Virus record (IMG/VR): IMGVR_UViG_3300032309_000152
Coordinates: 1 to 34,427 of that record
Direction: 5' to 3' (one strand)
DNA from: a virus
DNA length: 34,427 nt
How positions within the stretch are numbered: position 1 is the first letter of the stretch; every line of letters starts with the position of its first letter. This document shows positions 1 through 7,956 of this stretch, one piece after another. The notes under the pieces were generated by a model. It searched no databases, was not told the origin of the DNA, and worked only from the letters and a program-made list of their open reading frames with translations. Both the position numbers and the translations under genes were made by a program.

Positions 1-123
1 ATCGTAGCCGTACCCTGTCCTTGGGAACTAGCGTAAATACCATTAAAAGTAGCACCACCGCCTACTAAATTCATAGTAGCTATGACTGATGGCACAGCAG
101 GTCTTGTCGGGCTTGTGCTTGTC
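1..123. repeat. Left copy of 123-bp terminal direct repeat
   Basis: Bases 1-123 are identical to 34305-34427 in the same orientation. Joining them gives a 34,304-bp circle. The reading frame of the C1q-like gene continues correctly over the join, which supports true circularity rather than a chance repeat. It may be biological terminal redundancy or simply assembler overlap; the sequence cannot separate these. Confidence 0.97.
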
Positions 124-728
124 CCAAAATGCTCAATACTTACACCAGTATTTTCAGTTCTCCACACAATCTCAACATAATCATTAGCAGCCATGTCAAT
201 AAAGAAATTCAATGCAGCAATGATATGACTTGGGTCACCAGCACTTTTCCTCGGAGGAGGGTGAAATCTACTGTTTGAGTTTGCGATATTTGTTCCATTC
301 TTACGAAACCAAACATCCACATCTTGACCATCGTTTGTGGTGTTCTTAAACTGAATGGAAAACTGTAAGTTGTAGAGTCCTGCGTTTTTTACATTTAACC
401 TAGAACTATTTGATAACGTAATTCCATTAGAGAAGTCGGTTGTATCAAAGGTAATAGGATAAGCAACAGTCGTACTAGCAGCAGTCTGGTCTGTTCCGTC
501 TTGAAAAGCCCCATAAGGCGCAGAATCAGCAAAAGCAGCATCAGATTCAGGGGCAAACAAGATAACGCTATCTGGGCCAATCCTTCTGTCTGTCAAAGTG
601 GTAGTAACAGCACCACCAGTTGCCAGAGTCAAAATCCCCGTGTTGTTAGTCTTGCCATCCATGATTCCACGGACAACCTCAGAAACCTCACGCTGGTCAC
701 CACCAAAAGGAGGAAGACTTTTAAACAT
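1..728 (-). CDS. C1q/TNF-like virion protein, N-terminal 242 residues (gene crosses the circular join)
   Basis: This gene runs off the left edge and finishes at 34247 on the right side; the joined product is 261 residues. The start is ATG at 728, sharing one base with the stop of the tail hub gene (TAATG), so the two are translationally coupled. Residues 1-60 (GKTNNTGILTL, TDRRIGPDSVI) look like the N-terminal anchor seen in many phage virion proteins. Residues about 115-200 (AGLYNLQFSIQF, VWFRKNGTNI, NDYVEIVWRT) have the strand pattern of a C1q/TNF-like jelly roll. It lies directly after the gp10-like hub, the place of the tail needle gp26 in P22. I infer a distal tail or receptor-contact protein. 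The fold call rests on motif pattern only. Confidence 0.8.
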   Translation of the reverse strand, partial: MFKSLPPFGGDQREVSEVVRGIMDGKTNNTGILTLATGGAVTTTLTDRRIGPDSVILFAPESDAAFADSAPYGAFQDGTDQTAASTTVAYPITFDTTDFSNGITLSNSSRLNVKNAGLYNLQFSIQFKNTTNDGQDVDVWFRKNGTNIANSNSRFHPPPRKSAGDPSHIIAALNFFIDMAANDYVEIVWRTENTGVSIEHFGTSTSPTRPAVPSVIATMNLVGGGATFNGIYASSQGQGTAT

Positions 729-2176
729 TAGCGAGAGCCTCCACCAACAATGTCCACATCAATGCCTACTGCTGTCTTCCAATTAGCACCCGTAGGAACT
801 AACTGAAAACGATGGTATCTACCCCTAGAACGTAGGGGTACTCTGTTCTCTGTTGTGGCAGCTAATGCAGTCGAATAGGTCACAGCCTCATCCAAGCGAG
901 TCCTAGACGCTACAGCAACAGTTGCAGAACCATTATCTACCTGTGGCCTAGCAAGGTTAACCATTGAATTAGTACCAGCATCAATGTCACCAGTTGTAAT
1001 TCTTCCCGTCAGATTTGAGCCGTTATAAGTAATTACCTTAGTAGCCAATGTTCCACCAAGGAAATACTTACCACCAACATACAAAACTGAGTCTAACGAT
1101 ACTGGCAAAGCATCAATGCTGTTAGAGATGCTATCTAAAGACTCAAGCGATACAGAAGCAGTTGAAGCGTCAGAGATGAAGTCAGAACCCGCATCACCAT
1201 AAGTCCACTTACCTGTTGCATAGTTGTAAATTATCAGTTTACGAGTTGCATCTGTGGCTCTGTAGTTCCACATGATAAGTTTGCGGATAGAGTCAGCAGC
1301 AGCAGACATATTGGCAAAGTCTGTCTCATCTGCATCATTAAAGAAGTATCTATCTACCTTCTCATCACCAATAGCCTTAATTGATTGACCATCACACATA
1401 TAAAAACCATCTTCAGCTAAGAAGAACGATAAGCCCATAACCTGTGCAATAGAACCACCAGCAATACATCCCTTACCACGAGAGATATTGTCAAATTGGA
1501 AAATAAAAGGTGTACCAACATAAGTCATACGATGGATAGCTTTCTCTAAGAAAACCAATCCAAACTCACCACCTCGGATACCAGTAATGTGTCCACCATC
1601 AGGAATATCCTGATAATCAGCCTGTGTATTTACGTTTTCAGTCCAATCAGTTTCGTTAGCCAATGCTGACCAACGAACACGATAGGGATAGTTAACACTA
1701 CTTTCGTTTGTGTAAGCGCAAACAACAAAGTCACGGACAACAGTAATGTACTTAGCTATCGGTGCAGTTGCAGACAAGTCAGCAAATTGAGTTGAAGTAC
1801 CCATTACATAAGACTGTAATTTATTGCTGAAGTTTGTACCGATTACATTGTTTCCGTAAACAGTAAATCTAAAACGATTATCGGATGTTGTTGTGTATCC
1901 ACCCGTCTTAGATACATCAGTTAAAACACCAACAGATGAGACTGAGAAAATCTTAGAGTTGCCTGAAGCAAATAGCTTAGTAGAGCCATCAGTAGGACTC
2001 TTACCAGCAATTAAAGCGTTAAGATTCTCGGATGCAGCCTGAGAAAACAAAGCAGCAGAGGGAAGTGGCCCGTAACCGACAGCCTGAGAGACAACATTCT
2101 TAGCGTCTGTCAATGCGCCAACTACGCCAGCTTGGTCAGGCAACCATTCGCCAAAATTTATCCGTTGGGTAGCCAT
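728..2176 (-). CDS. P22 gp10-like tail hub / packaged-DNA stabilisation protein
   Basis: This is a 482-residue protein, close to P22 gp10 (about 472 residues). It starts MATQRINFGEWLPDQAG, and the body is beta-rich with recurring short blocks (e.g. VRWSALANETDW, GLVFLEKAIHRM, LAEDGFYMCDGQS) as expected of a propeller-like hub. In P22 this protein closes the portal channel after packaging and holds the DNA in. The start at 2176 has a good ribosome binding site (AAGGAAG, about 6 bases before ATG) and overlaps the previous gene by 19 bases. Its place, after adaptor and fibre genes and before the C1q-like gene and ejection block, agrees with the P22 order. No transmembrane segment is evident. The assignment comes from length, context and sequence style; a profile search would settle it. 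Confidence 0.72.
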   Translation of the reverse strand: MATQRINFGEWLPDQAGVVGALTDAKNVVSQAVGYGPLPSAALFSQAASENLNALIAGKSPTDGSTKLFASGNSKIFSVSSVGVLTDVSKTGGYTTTSDNRFRFTVYGNNVIGTNFSNKLQSYVMGTSTQFADLSATAPIAKYITVVRDFVVCAYTNESSVNYPYRVRWSALANETDWTENVNTQADYQDIPDGGHITGIRGGEFGLVFLEKAIHRMTYVGTPFIFQFDNISRGKGCIAGGSIAQVMGLSFFLAEDGFYMCDGQSIKAIGDEKVDRYFFNDADETDFANMSAAADSIRKLIMWNYRATDATRKLIIYNYATGKWTYGDAGSDFISDASTASVSLESLDSISNSIDALPVSLDSVLYVGGKYFLGGTLATKVITYNGSNLTGRITTGDIDAGTNSMVNLARPQVDNGSATVAVASRTRLDEAVTYSTALAATTENRVPLRSRGRYHRFQLVPTGANWKTAVGIDVDIVGGGSR

Positions 2177-2769
2177 GTGTTACTTCCTTGTGTTTGTGTA
2201 GTCCAAGTATTATCCTGACTTGGTACTGGTGTCCATTCATTTGACTCTGGGTTTACAGTTGTCCAGTCATTATTTCCAACTGATGATAGCGTCCATGTAT
2301 TAGATTCTGGAGAAACATCACCCCATTCCTCACCATAAATGTAACCAACTACATTTGTAGTAGCAACCCCTCTAACAGAAGCGTATGCGTTTGTGACATA
2401 CATTCCATACGCATTAACATAAGCATAAGCACGAGCAACCGCACCACCTGCACCTACATAAGTAGCAGACGCAGATGTAGTCGCTGTTCCATTGACGCTA
2501 GAGCCAGCTACTCTGACTCTAATTCCTGCACTAGATGTAGTTCCAGTAGCGTTAACAGAAGAATTACCTAATCTAAGCCTTATGGCATTAGCATTGGTAG
2601 AAGCGTTTGCATTAACACTTGATGCGCCAGAGCGTACAGCAGTACCATTTACTACTGTTGTGGCTAGAGCATTTACCGATGCAGCACCATCAGTTGCCAA
2701 TACATCGCCAACAGCATATTGGTATTCCCAATAGCCGTATAGAACGTACTGGTCTGAATATGCTGACAT
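2158..2769 (-). CDS. Repeat-rich putative tail-associated protein
   Basis: This 203-residue protein is in two repetitive parts. Residues about 27-105 contain four near-tandem units built around (G)(A/S)SSVNA.ATT followed by short basic strands such as IRLRLG or IRVRVAG, about 22 residues apart. Residues about 150-203 contain a Trp repeat (SNTWTLS, NDWTTV, NEWTPV, NTWTTQ, NTWLPN) about every 10-12 residues. Such regular Ser/Asn/Thr-rich repeats suggest an elongated beta-solenoid. I do not recognise a named family. It overlaps the hub gene by 19 bases and follows three small genes, so it is probably a virion or tail-assembly component. No signal peptide is visible. Confidence 0.7.
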   Translation of the reverse strand: MSAYSDQYVLYGYWEYQYAVGDVLATDGAASVNALATTVVNGTAVRSGASSVNANASTNANAIRLRLGNSSVNATGTTSSAGIRVRVAGSSVNGTATTSASATYVGAGGAVARAYAYVNAYGMYVTNAYASVRGVATTNVVGYIYGEEWGDVSPESNTWTLSSVGNNDWTTVNPESNEWTPVPSQDNTWTTQTQGSNTWLPNG

Positions 2770-2772
2770 GGA

Positions 2773-3042
2773 TTAAACGTCTTCAGAACCAGCGTACTGG
2801 GTAAAAGTCTTCAAAACACGATACATAGCGGGAATTAAATCACCTTGCAATGATTCTATCCCAATGTAGTGAGCCTGTTGTTGAATAGAAGGCCATCCCG
2901 CTTTACGGGCTTCCTCTGTTGCATGAATTTCCACTTGTACTTGGATTTGGTCTTTTGTACCAAAAAAGTTAGTGATACGGGCATAAGCCTGAGTTTCAGA
3001 CTGTCCGTTTGTGTTGTTTATCGCTGTTATCTTGAGGGCCAT
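2773..3042 (-). CDS. Small conserved-looking phage protein, unknown function
   Basis: The product is 89 residues starting MALKITAINN. The open frame extends 18 codons further upstream, but the ATG at 3042 lies one base after the stop of the upstream gene and is the sensible start. The sequence alternates hydrophobic and polar residues (ITAINN, ARITNFF, IQVQVEIHA), indicating a small beta-rich fold, then a helical C-terminus (GDLIPAMYRVLKTF). It contains no Cys and no membrane segment. It sits in a run of short genes between the fibre proteins and the hub, so it may be a tail-assembly or fibre-linked protein. This is context only. Confidence 0.72.
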   Translation of the reverse strand: MALKITAINNTNGQSETQAYARITNFFGTKDQIQVQVEIHATEEARKAGWPSIQQQAHYIGIESLQGDLIPAMYRVLKTFTQYAGSEDV

Positions 3043-3043
3043 G

Positions 3044-3343
3044 TCAGTTCCAAGGTAGTGGTGCGGGTTGTGGTGTTGGGACTGCCGCTTGTGCAATCAA
3101 AATAGCCACTTCGTTTTCCATAGCAGATACTCGCTCTGGGCCAAGAGCGGCTTGTGTCCACTCCAAGGCTTGGGCTTGGGTAATCTGGTCAAATGGCGTA
3201 AAACTGTCTGGATTTGCGGGTAGCAAATTTACAGAGTAGTTAACCTGTTGACCATCTTTTGCAATGGTGAAGTTAGACATAACAACTGTCTGCGGTTCAG
3301 GGCTGTTCATCACCTGAAGTGAATTGATTGTCCAGTTATACAT
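3044..3343 (-). CDS. Small tail-region protein, unknown function
   Basis: The product is 99 residues and begins MYNWTINSLQVMNSPEPQTVV. It has a beta-rich N-terminal half (VVMSNFTIAKDGQQVNYSVNL), a helical middle (ITQAQALEWTQAALGPERVSAMENEVAILIAQ) and a Pro-rich end (PTPQPAPLPWN). The start overlaps the end of the 47-residue gene upstream by 8 bases, and its stop is one base from the next ATG, so the three small genes look translationally coupled. Similar small proteins occur beside fibre genes in many uncultured phages, possibly as chaperones or structural parts. I cannot assign a function. Confidence 0.72.
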   Translation of the reverse strand: MYNWTINSLQVMNSPEPQTVVMSNFTIAKDGQQVNYSVNLLPANPDSFTPFDQITQAQALEWTQAALGPERVSAMENEVAILIAQAAVPTPQPAPLPWN

Positions 3344-3479
3344 TTGGAATCTCCTTAGTTAATTCATCAAGTTGGGCTTTGAGATTTTGCATTACAACCC
3401 ATGCTCCTGTCTTGGTCTGTTGCTCTCCAAGAAGTGCAATCAGATATTCAATTTCTTGCTTAGATAATTCTAGTTTCAT
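3336..3479 (-). CDS. 47-residue coiled-coil micro-protein
   Basis: The frame runs from ATG at 3479 to TAA at 3336 and encodes 47 residues starting MKLELSKQEIEYLIALLGEQ. It is preceded by a clear ribosome binding site (AAGGAAAC) and overlaps the following gene start. The sequence is amphipathic and helical with Leu/Ile at heptad-like intervals, so a short coiled coil is likely. It fills the only gap between the fibre gene at 3489 and the gene ending at 3044. Function unknown. Confidence 0.65.
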   Translation of the reverse strand: MKLELSKQEIEYLIALLGEQQTKTGAWVVMQNLKAQLDELTKEIPNV

Positions 3480-3488
3480 ATTGTTTCC

Positions 3489-4358
3489 TTATGCAATAAC
3501 CGCAAGTCTGCGAACTGTACCACCAGAGTCTTTAATCTCAACATATCCTTGAATAGTCAAAGCCATGTTTGCTGTGTAAGTTCCAAACCTTACGTTACCT
3601 GTTCCTTTGGGTGTAAAAACAAGGTCAATGTTTGTGTCTGAGCCACCTACTGAAAGAATAGGGGATGAACCCGCATTGTTGCCAGTTGCTTCAAAGTAGT
3701 TGGCAAAACTTCTACCAATACGAGCAAAATATCCTATTGCTACGCCACGAGTGCCTTTTCCATCTAAACGCAACCATATGTTTGAATCAGAACCTAGCGC
3801 AGAAATAGAAGCATCGTTAGCAGTAGCCCCGCCCGTTACTTGTACATAGTTAACAGCAGAGGCTGTGTGGGCTACAGTAAATTGTTTAACAAAACTTAAT
3901 CCATTTGTATAAAAATCATGATTGCCTGTGCCTTTTGCCGTGTAAGCAAAATTTATATTTGTATCTGAACCCTGAGCGCTAAAATAAGGGGAATTATTTA
4001 TTGTTGCGCCCACTACGTTAATATAATTTATCGCTGAAGTAGCGTTTGTTATTCTAAATTGTTCAGCGTATGAAGTGCCTTGAGTAAAGAAACGAAAACC
4101 ACCTGTTGATTTTGATAAAAACTCAAGGTCAAGTGCCGAACTTGCGCCTTCTGCCCTAATTTGAGGATTTCCAGACGCACCATAAACAGCAACATAATTG
4201 TTAACTGGAGTAGTATTAGAAGACGCTAAAAATACTTGACCATTGCCTGTGTTGAATTTATGGCTACCAGTGCCCTTAGTAGTCAGGCTTAGGTCAGCAT
4301 TAGTCGCTGTGTCTGTAACATTCAGCGTGTTTGTATATTGGTCAAGATTGATTGTCAT
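3489..4358 (-). CDS. Repeat-containing tail fibre protein
   Basis: The product is 289 residues beginning MTINLDQYTNTLNVTDTATNADLSLTTKG. I chose ATG 4358, one base after the stop of the 733-residue fibre gene; the open frame upstream lies inside that gene. The protein is built from roughly 45-residue repeats: a strand block ending VxG(A/G), then ISAxGSDxNI(D/W)L, then a KGTGxxxF turn (e.g. SDTNINFAYTAKGTGNHDF, SDTNIDLVFTPKGTGNVRF). Such repeats are typical of elongated trimeric beta fibres. The C-terminus (YVEIKDSGGTVRRLAVIA) resembles a small capping module. It lies directly after the larger fibre and is probably assembled with it or is an alternative adhesin. Confidence 0.8.
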   Translation of the reverse strand: MTINLDQYTNTLNVTDTATNADLSLTTKGTGSHKFNTGNGQVFLASSNTTPVNNYVAVYGASGNPQIRAEGASSALDLEFLSKSTGGFRFFTQGTSYAEQFRITNATSAINYINVVGATINNSPYFSAQGSDTNINFAYTAKGTGNHDFYTNGLSFVKQFTVAHTASAVNYVQVTGGATANDASISALGSDSNIWLRLDGKGTRGVAIGYFARIGRSFANYFEATGNNAGSSPILSVGGSDTNIDLVFTPKGTGNVRFGTYTANMALTIQGYVEIKDSGGTVRRLAVIA

Positions 4359-4359
4359 A

Positions 4360-6561
4360 TTAGAACGTGACCTCGGTTGTAGAAATGGAACTGACCCAGC
4401 GTATTGTCGTAGATGCTGCACCCGTCACAGTCACCGCCAAGCCACCATTACTTGTATCAGCAGTTAAAGCAATAGTCCATGCTGTTGCACCAGATGTAGA
4501 TGCAACTCTATCAATTACTGGTGTTCCAATCAGCACAGTAGAGCCAGCATTAGCACCGCGCATGATTGCACCTTCAAAAGCCCATGCTGCACCATTAGCC
4601 GCACCTGTTACGTTAGCAATGACAGAGCCTTTGAAATAGTAAGCAGAGTTGTTGGGTAGGATTACTTGGTTTGTTCCTGATGCGGCATTATTGTCAGAGC
4701 ATAAAACAGTTGCAGTTGCATCTGTAGTTTGACGACCCAAAATCAATAATTGAGCCTGTGAAACGCCAGTAGACAATGCAATTGGAAAAGCAGATGGGAA
4801 AGCATGACTTCCAGAAATAACGCGTGTTGTTCCATTAACACCACCAATTACAGTTGAGTAATTTCCTGATGCGTTATTTCCATATCCGCCACCAACAAAA
4901 GATGTGTTTCCATTTGATAAATTATTCTGACCGCCAACAATTGATGAGTATTGAGAGCCGTAAGATTGATTATTACTTCCACCACCAACAAAAGCACCAG
5001 TAACAGTTGCTATGTTAGTTTTTCCACCACCAACAACAGACCAATCACCACTAGCCACATTACGATTAGCCGCAGTACCAGCATCACCACCACCCCCGAT
5101 GAAACTGTAACTTCCAGTTGCCTGATTGTTACCTCCTCCTACTACTACTCCATGAGGGGTAAAAAAGGATAGGGTTGATGTTGATGAACCGCTTGCGGCT
5201 TGGGATAGGGTTAGGCTTGTTCCTGAAATTGCGGCAACATAGGTGTTTGTATTTATTGATGTGCCAGTAATCAGTTGACCAACTTTAATTGACGCATTAG
5301 AACCACTTAAAGTTACGGCTGTCGTGCCGTTCATGGTTGCAGACTGGGTAGTTACTGTAGAAGATGAAGTACCACTATTTATTTGACCACCACCAATAAA
5401 GTTGTACCAACCTGCCGCAACATTTGATTGACCAGCAACAACTCCAGCACCATAAGAATTTGCGTTGTTTGCCGCTCCACCAGCAACAACAGCATATTGC
5501 CCCGATACAAAATTAAATCCACCGCTTAAAATTCCAGCGATAGCGCCGTTTACAGTATTGTTAGTTCCACCACCAATTACTGAATTTTGGGCAGAAGCAA
5601 CTTGACTTGCTGAACCTCTACCAGTCTGCCAATCAACAGCATTAGCACCCCTAGCATTACCACCAGTAGCAGATGATGTAGTGGCTTGTGCTTGTAATGC
5701 ACCACTACCCGCAGGGGATACATACAGAGAACCATCAGACTGTAATCCTATTGTGGAAACACCTGAAAAGGATAGGGTAGGAGTTCCGTAAACTGCTGTT
5801 GTGGTTGTGGCTATATATGTTCCAACAGAAGTGCCAATCTCTAATTGACCACCCCATAAAAAAACACCACTTGTTCCATCACCCGCATATGATGGATTTA
5901 CAGATGCCGTATCTGCATTTAAAACATTGATATTAAATCTTGCACCCGTTGATGAAGAAGTTGCAGTTGCAACAACGGAAATTCTGTACCAACCCGAACC
6001 TACTGAAGTAATGGTTGCTGGTAAAGTTCCGCTACCTAATGTCCCGCTTGATAAAAGAAAGTTTTTAAAAGATTGACCACCGCCATCAAAGCCAGTTGAT
6101 GTAGCTATTTGAATAACACTATATGCCTCTGCTTTAGCATATATGCTTTGAACATAACTTAAACCTTGATAGTTGGTAATAAACTGTCTAATAATATGGC
6201 TTGTATTAGTAACAGTAGGAATTACCTTGTCGGCTGTAGTTGTTCCGTTTGGAGCAGTTGTGGCATTTGCCGAAATAGTTACATTCGGAGAATTTGTTGT
6301 CCAAGAAGTATCATTTAATACTTCGCTATACAACAATAAATTTTGCCCTGTACCAGTAAGCACTTCTGTCTGAGCAGTAAGCGTAGTAAACGTACCAGCC
6401 GCAGGGGTTGTTGCTCCAACTGTTGTGTTGTTGATTGTGCCGCCTGTGATGGCAGCAGAAGTCTTCTCTACCTTATCCGTATTCAGATTGGTAAAGTTAG
6501 TGTCAACCTCATTGTGTGTAAGAGGTGAACCCTTCCCAGCACGAGTGACTAAGGTACTCAT
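4360..6561 (-). CDS. Large tail fibre with YadA-like beta-roll repeats
   Basis: This is a 733-residue protein. The N-terminus (MSTLVTRAGKGSPLTHNEVDTNFTNL) is the common phage fibre anchor with the LTHNEVDTNF motif. Residues about 75-260 look like a jelly-roll carbohydrate-binding-type domain (NLLLYSEVLNDTSW, WYRISVVATA, FLWGGQLEIG). The middle has many short Gly/Asn repeats (VVGGGNN, SFIGGG, AVVAGGAANNA, SVVGGGKTN) with about 14-16 residue spacing, as in YadA/Hia head beta-rolls. The C-terminal about 150 residues (AYYFKGSVIANVTG, AAWAFEGAIMRG, WTIALTADTSNGG, TEVTF) form a common phage C-terminal beta domain. It overlaps the upstream gene by 4 bases (ATGA). It is very likely the main receptor-binding fibre. 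Confidence 0.85.
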   Translation of the reverse strand: MSTLVTRAGKGSPLTHNEVDTNFTNLNTDKVEKTSAAITGGTINNTTVGATTPAAGTFTTLTAQTEVLTGTGQNLLLYSEVLNDTSWTTNSPNVTISANATTAPNGTTTADKVIPTVTNTSHIIRQFITNYQGLSYVQSIYAKAEAYSVIQIATSTGFDGGGQSFKNFLLSSGTLGSGTLPATITSVGSGWYRISVVATATSSSTGARFNINVLNADTASVNPSYAGDGTSGVFLWGGQLEIGTSVGTYIATTTTAVYGTPTLSFSGVSTIGLQSDGSLYVSPAGSGALQAQATTSSATGGNARGANAVDWQTGRGSASQVASAQNSVIGGGTNNTVNGAIAGILSGGFNFVSGQYAVVAGGAANNANSYGAGVVAGQSNVAAGWYNFIGGGQINSGTSSSTVTTQSATMNGTTAVTLSGSNASIKVGQLITGTSINTNTYVAAISGTSLTLSQAASGSSTSTLSFFTPHGVVVGGGNNQATGSYSFIGGGGDAGTAANRNVASGDWSVVGGGKTNIATVTGAFVGGGSNNQSYGSQYSSIVGGQNNLSNGNTSFVGGGYGNNASGNYSTVIGGVNGTTRVISGSHAFPSAFPIALSTGVSQAQLLILGRQTTDATATVLCSDNNAASGTNQVILPNNSAYYFKGSVIANVTGAANGAAWAFEGAIMRGANAGSTVLIGTPVIDRVASTSGATAWTIALTADTSNGGLAVTVTGAASTTIRWVSSISTTEVTF

Positions 6562-6944
6562 GCAAGAGTAACCGCCAAAGCTGTAGATGCAAACTTGAAT
6601 ACATCGCCAGCATCAATCACTTTAGAGGCCGTTAAAGCCCCGTGAAACAATAAATTACCGCTAGTTGAGGCATCGTATAGACCCATGTGTGTAATCGTTC
6701 CCCAAGAGCCTGTAGCTTGGTCAAATTCTACTGCTGCGCTGTTGGTAGATACACCATTGGAAGGCGCACCAAATGTCATAGCCTTACGGGTGTATCCGCT
6801 ACCAGTACACTCAGTTCCGCTACCTGCATCTGTTGGGTCAGTTGTAAACAAAGCAACATAAACAGTTGATGGACTTGTGTAACTTGTGTTACGGAGAACT
6901 GCATTGATTACAGCGTTCTCTAAATAGTTGCTCATTGCTGCCAT
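6558..6944 (-). CDS. Gp80-like phage tail fibre/structural protein
   Basis: The product is 128 residues, MAAMSNYLENAVINAVLRNTSY. The pattern (SNYLEN.. N..LR...Y, VYVALFTTDPTDAG, GYTRKAMTFGAP, ITHMGLYDA, LLFHGALTASKVIDAGD.FKFA) matches the small 'phage tail fibre protein' family exemplified by mycobacteriophage Gp80. It is a compact beta-barrel-like virion protein often found just before the fibre. The start has a clear ribosome binding site (GAGGTAAATC-ATG) and the end overlaps the large fibre by 4 bases. Exact placement in the particle is inferred. Confidence 0.8.
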   Translation of the reverse strand: MAAMSNYLENAVINAVLRNTSYTSPSTVYVALFTTDPTDAGSGTECTGSGYTRKAMTFGAPSNGVSTNSAAVEFDQATGSWGTITHMGLYDASTSGNLLFHGALTASKVIDAGDVFKFASTALAVTLA

Positions 6945-6947
6945 GAT

Positions 6948-7568
6948 TTACCTCGATATGTTACGCATAGCCAAAGGAACACCAGAATACTGACCCTGTT
7001 CATCAGACCTAGTTAGTGTAGAGATTGCTCTGTCGTACATAGTTCCCCATGTGTTAATACGAGCATCGTTCATTAAATACGGCTCTGCTTCAATCAAAGA
7101 AGCATAAAGCAAAGCATCAGGACAGTTAGCCAAGAACACGTTAGTAGCAACACTAGAACTCAGGTACTCAGGAGCAGCAAAGTAAAGCAACTTCAATGTG
7201 TAAACAGCATCTGGCTGTGGGGCTAACTGGAATTCAGACGCAAGGATTGTGTAATCAAGTGGCTTGCCTTGTTCTGTACTTCTAGAGTTACGAGAAAACG
7301 CAGATGGGCTAGAGTAGTTCAATGGCTGAACAGGATTACCATTCACCACAAAGTCTCTCACCTCCAAGAAATCTGTTGGTAAACCTACTGTGCCATCTGC
7401 GGCTGTCGTAGTCGCTGTTACTGTCTTCAGCATCTGACGGATACGCAACTCTCTACGGAGTCGATTCTCAGCAAATGTAATGAAGTCTGGTATCTGGTCA
7501 GTTAAGTCTGTTCGTGCTAAATAAGCAGCAACAGAAGCCTTTAACGCTGTGTATGTTGCGTAACTCAT
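6948..7568 (-). CDS. Head-tail adaptor protein (P22 gp4 slot)
   Basis: The product is 206 residues starting MSYATYTALKASVAAYL. I prefer ATG 7568, which overlaps the upstream stop as ATGA, over a GTG 8 codons earlier. Features of the phage adaptor/connector family are an N-terminal helical bundle (FITFAENRLRRELRIRQM), a central beta insert (TTAADGTVGLPTDFLEVRDFVVNG, QLAPQPDAVYTLKLLYFA) and a C-terminal helical part (PDALLYASLIEAEPYL, YDRAISTL). In P22-like phages such proteins sit under the portal and join it to the hub. Length (P22 gp4 is about 166 residues) and position after the capsid gene agree. Confidence 0.75.
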   Translation of the reverse strand: MSYATYTALKASVAAYLARTDLTDQIPDFITFAENRLRRELRIRQMLKTVTATTTAADGTVGLPTDFLEVRDFVVNGNPVQPLNYSSPSAFSRNSRSTEQGKPLDYTILASEFQLAPQPDAVYTLKLLYFAAPEYLSSSVATNVFLANCPDALLYASLIEAEPYLMNDARINTWGTMYDRAISTLTRSDEQGQYSGVPLAMRNISR

Positions 7569-7879
7569 ACCACTCCAGTTCTGGTGCGCCACGCACGATT
7601 CATTGGGTCATTTAACCAAGCAGCAAAACGCTTGTCGTCTAAAACAGCATAGCCACGCATGATTCCCTGCTTGTTCAAGTCATCAATGACTGTCAAAGGA
7701 ATAGACGCAACCTTATTGCCAAACAACTGGTCAGACCATCTTGCTCTCTCGTCATACGAGTTATATTCTTTTTTATTCTGCTCAACAATGTCAGAAACAT
7801 CCTGACGAGTCTGAATAATAATACCGCCATCACCATCAGCATGAACAGCAGTTTGACGAAAGTTATTAGGGTTTTGCAT
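7565..7879 (-). CDS. Head-region protein of unknown function
   Basis: This 104-residue protein begins MQNPNNFRQTAVHADGDGGIIIQTRQDVSDIVEQNK. It is mixed alpha/beta, with a C-terminal block (GYAVLDDKRFAAWLNDPMNRAWRTRTG) that looks strongly conserved in style. It is the first gene after the capsid terminator and is coupled to the adaptor gene by ATGA. Proteins of this kind commonly follow SU10-type capsid genes in environmental phages. A head-completion role is plausible but not shown. Confidence 0.75.
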   Translation of the reverse strand: MQNPNNFRQTAVHADGDGGIIIQTRQDVSDIVEQNKKEYNSYDERARWSDQLFGNKVASIPLTVIDDLNKQGIMRGYAVLDDKRFAAWLNDPMNRAWRTRTGVV

Positions 7880-7906
7880 AGTCTAATTCTATCAGTTTTG
7901 CTAGAA

Positions 7907-7943
7907 AAAGAAATGCCCCAGAGGATTAGTCTGAGGCATTTTT
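7907..7943 (-). terminator. Intrinsic terminator after the major capsid gene
   Basis: A stem of 11 positions (7912-7922 with 7930-7940) with a 7-base loop is followed on the minus strand by TTTCTTTTTC. On the minus strand the single imperfect pair is a G-U wobble. The plus strand also has a TTTT after the hairpin, so it may work weakly both ways. It lies 14 bases beyond the capsid stop and would set a step-down between capsid and tail genes. Confidence 0.85.
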
Positions 7944-7956
7944 AAGTTACACCAAA

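Noticed and set aside
4860-5560. Possible CRISPR-like or tandem DNA repeat array
   Set aside because: Similarity is at codon level (GGTGGTGGA-type) in the YadA-like fibre; units vary in length and sequence and lack unique spacers.
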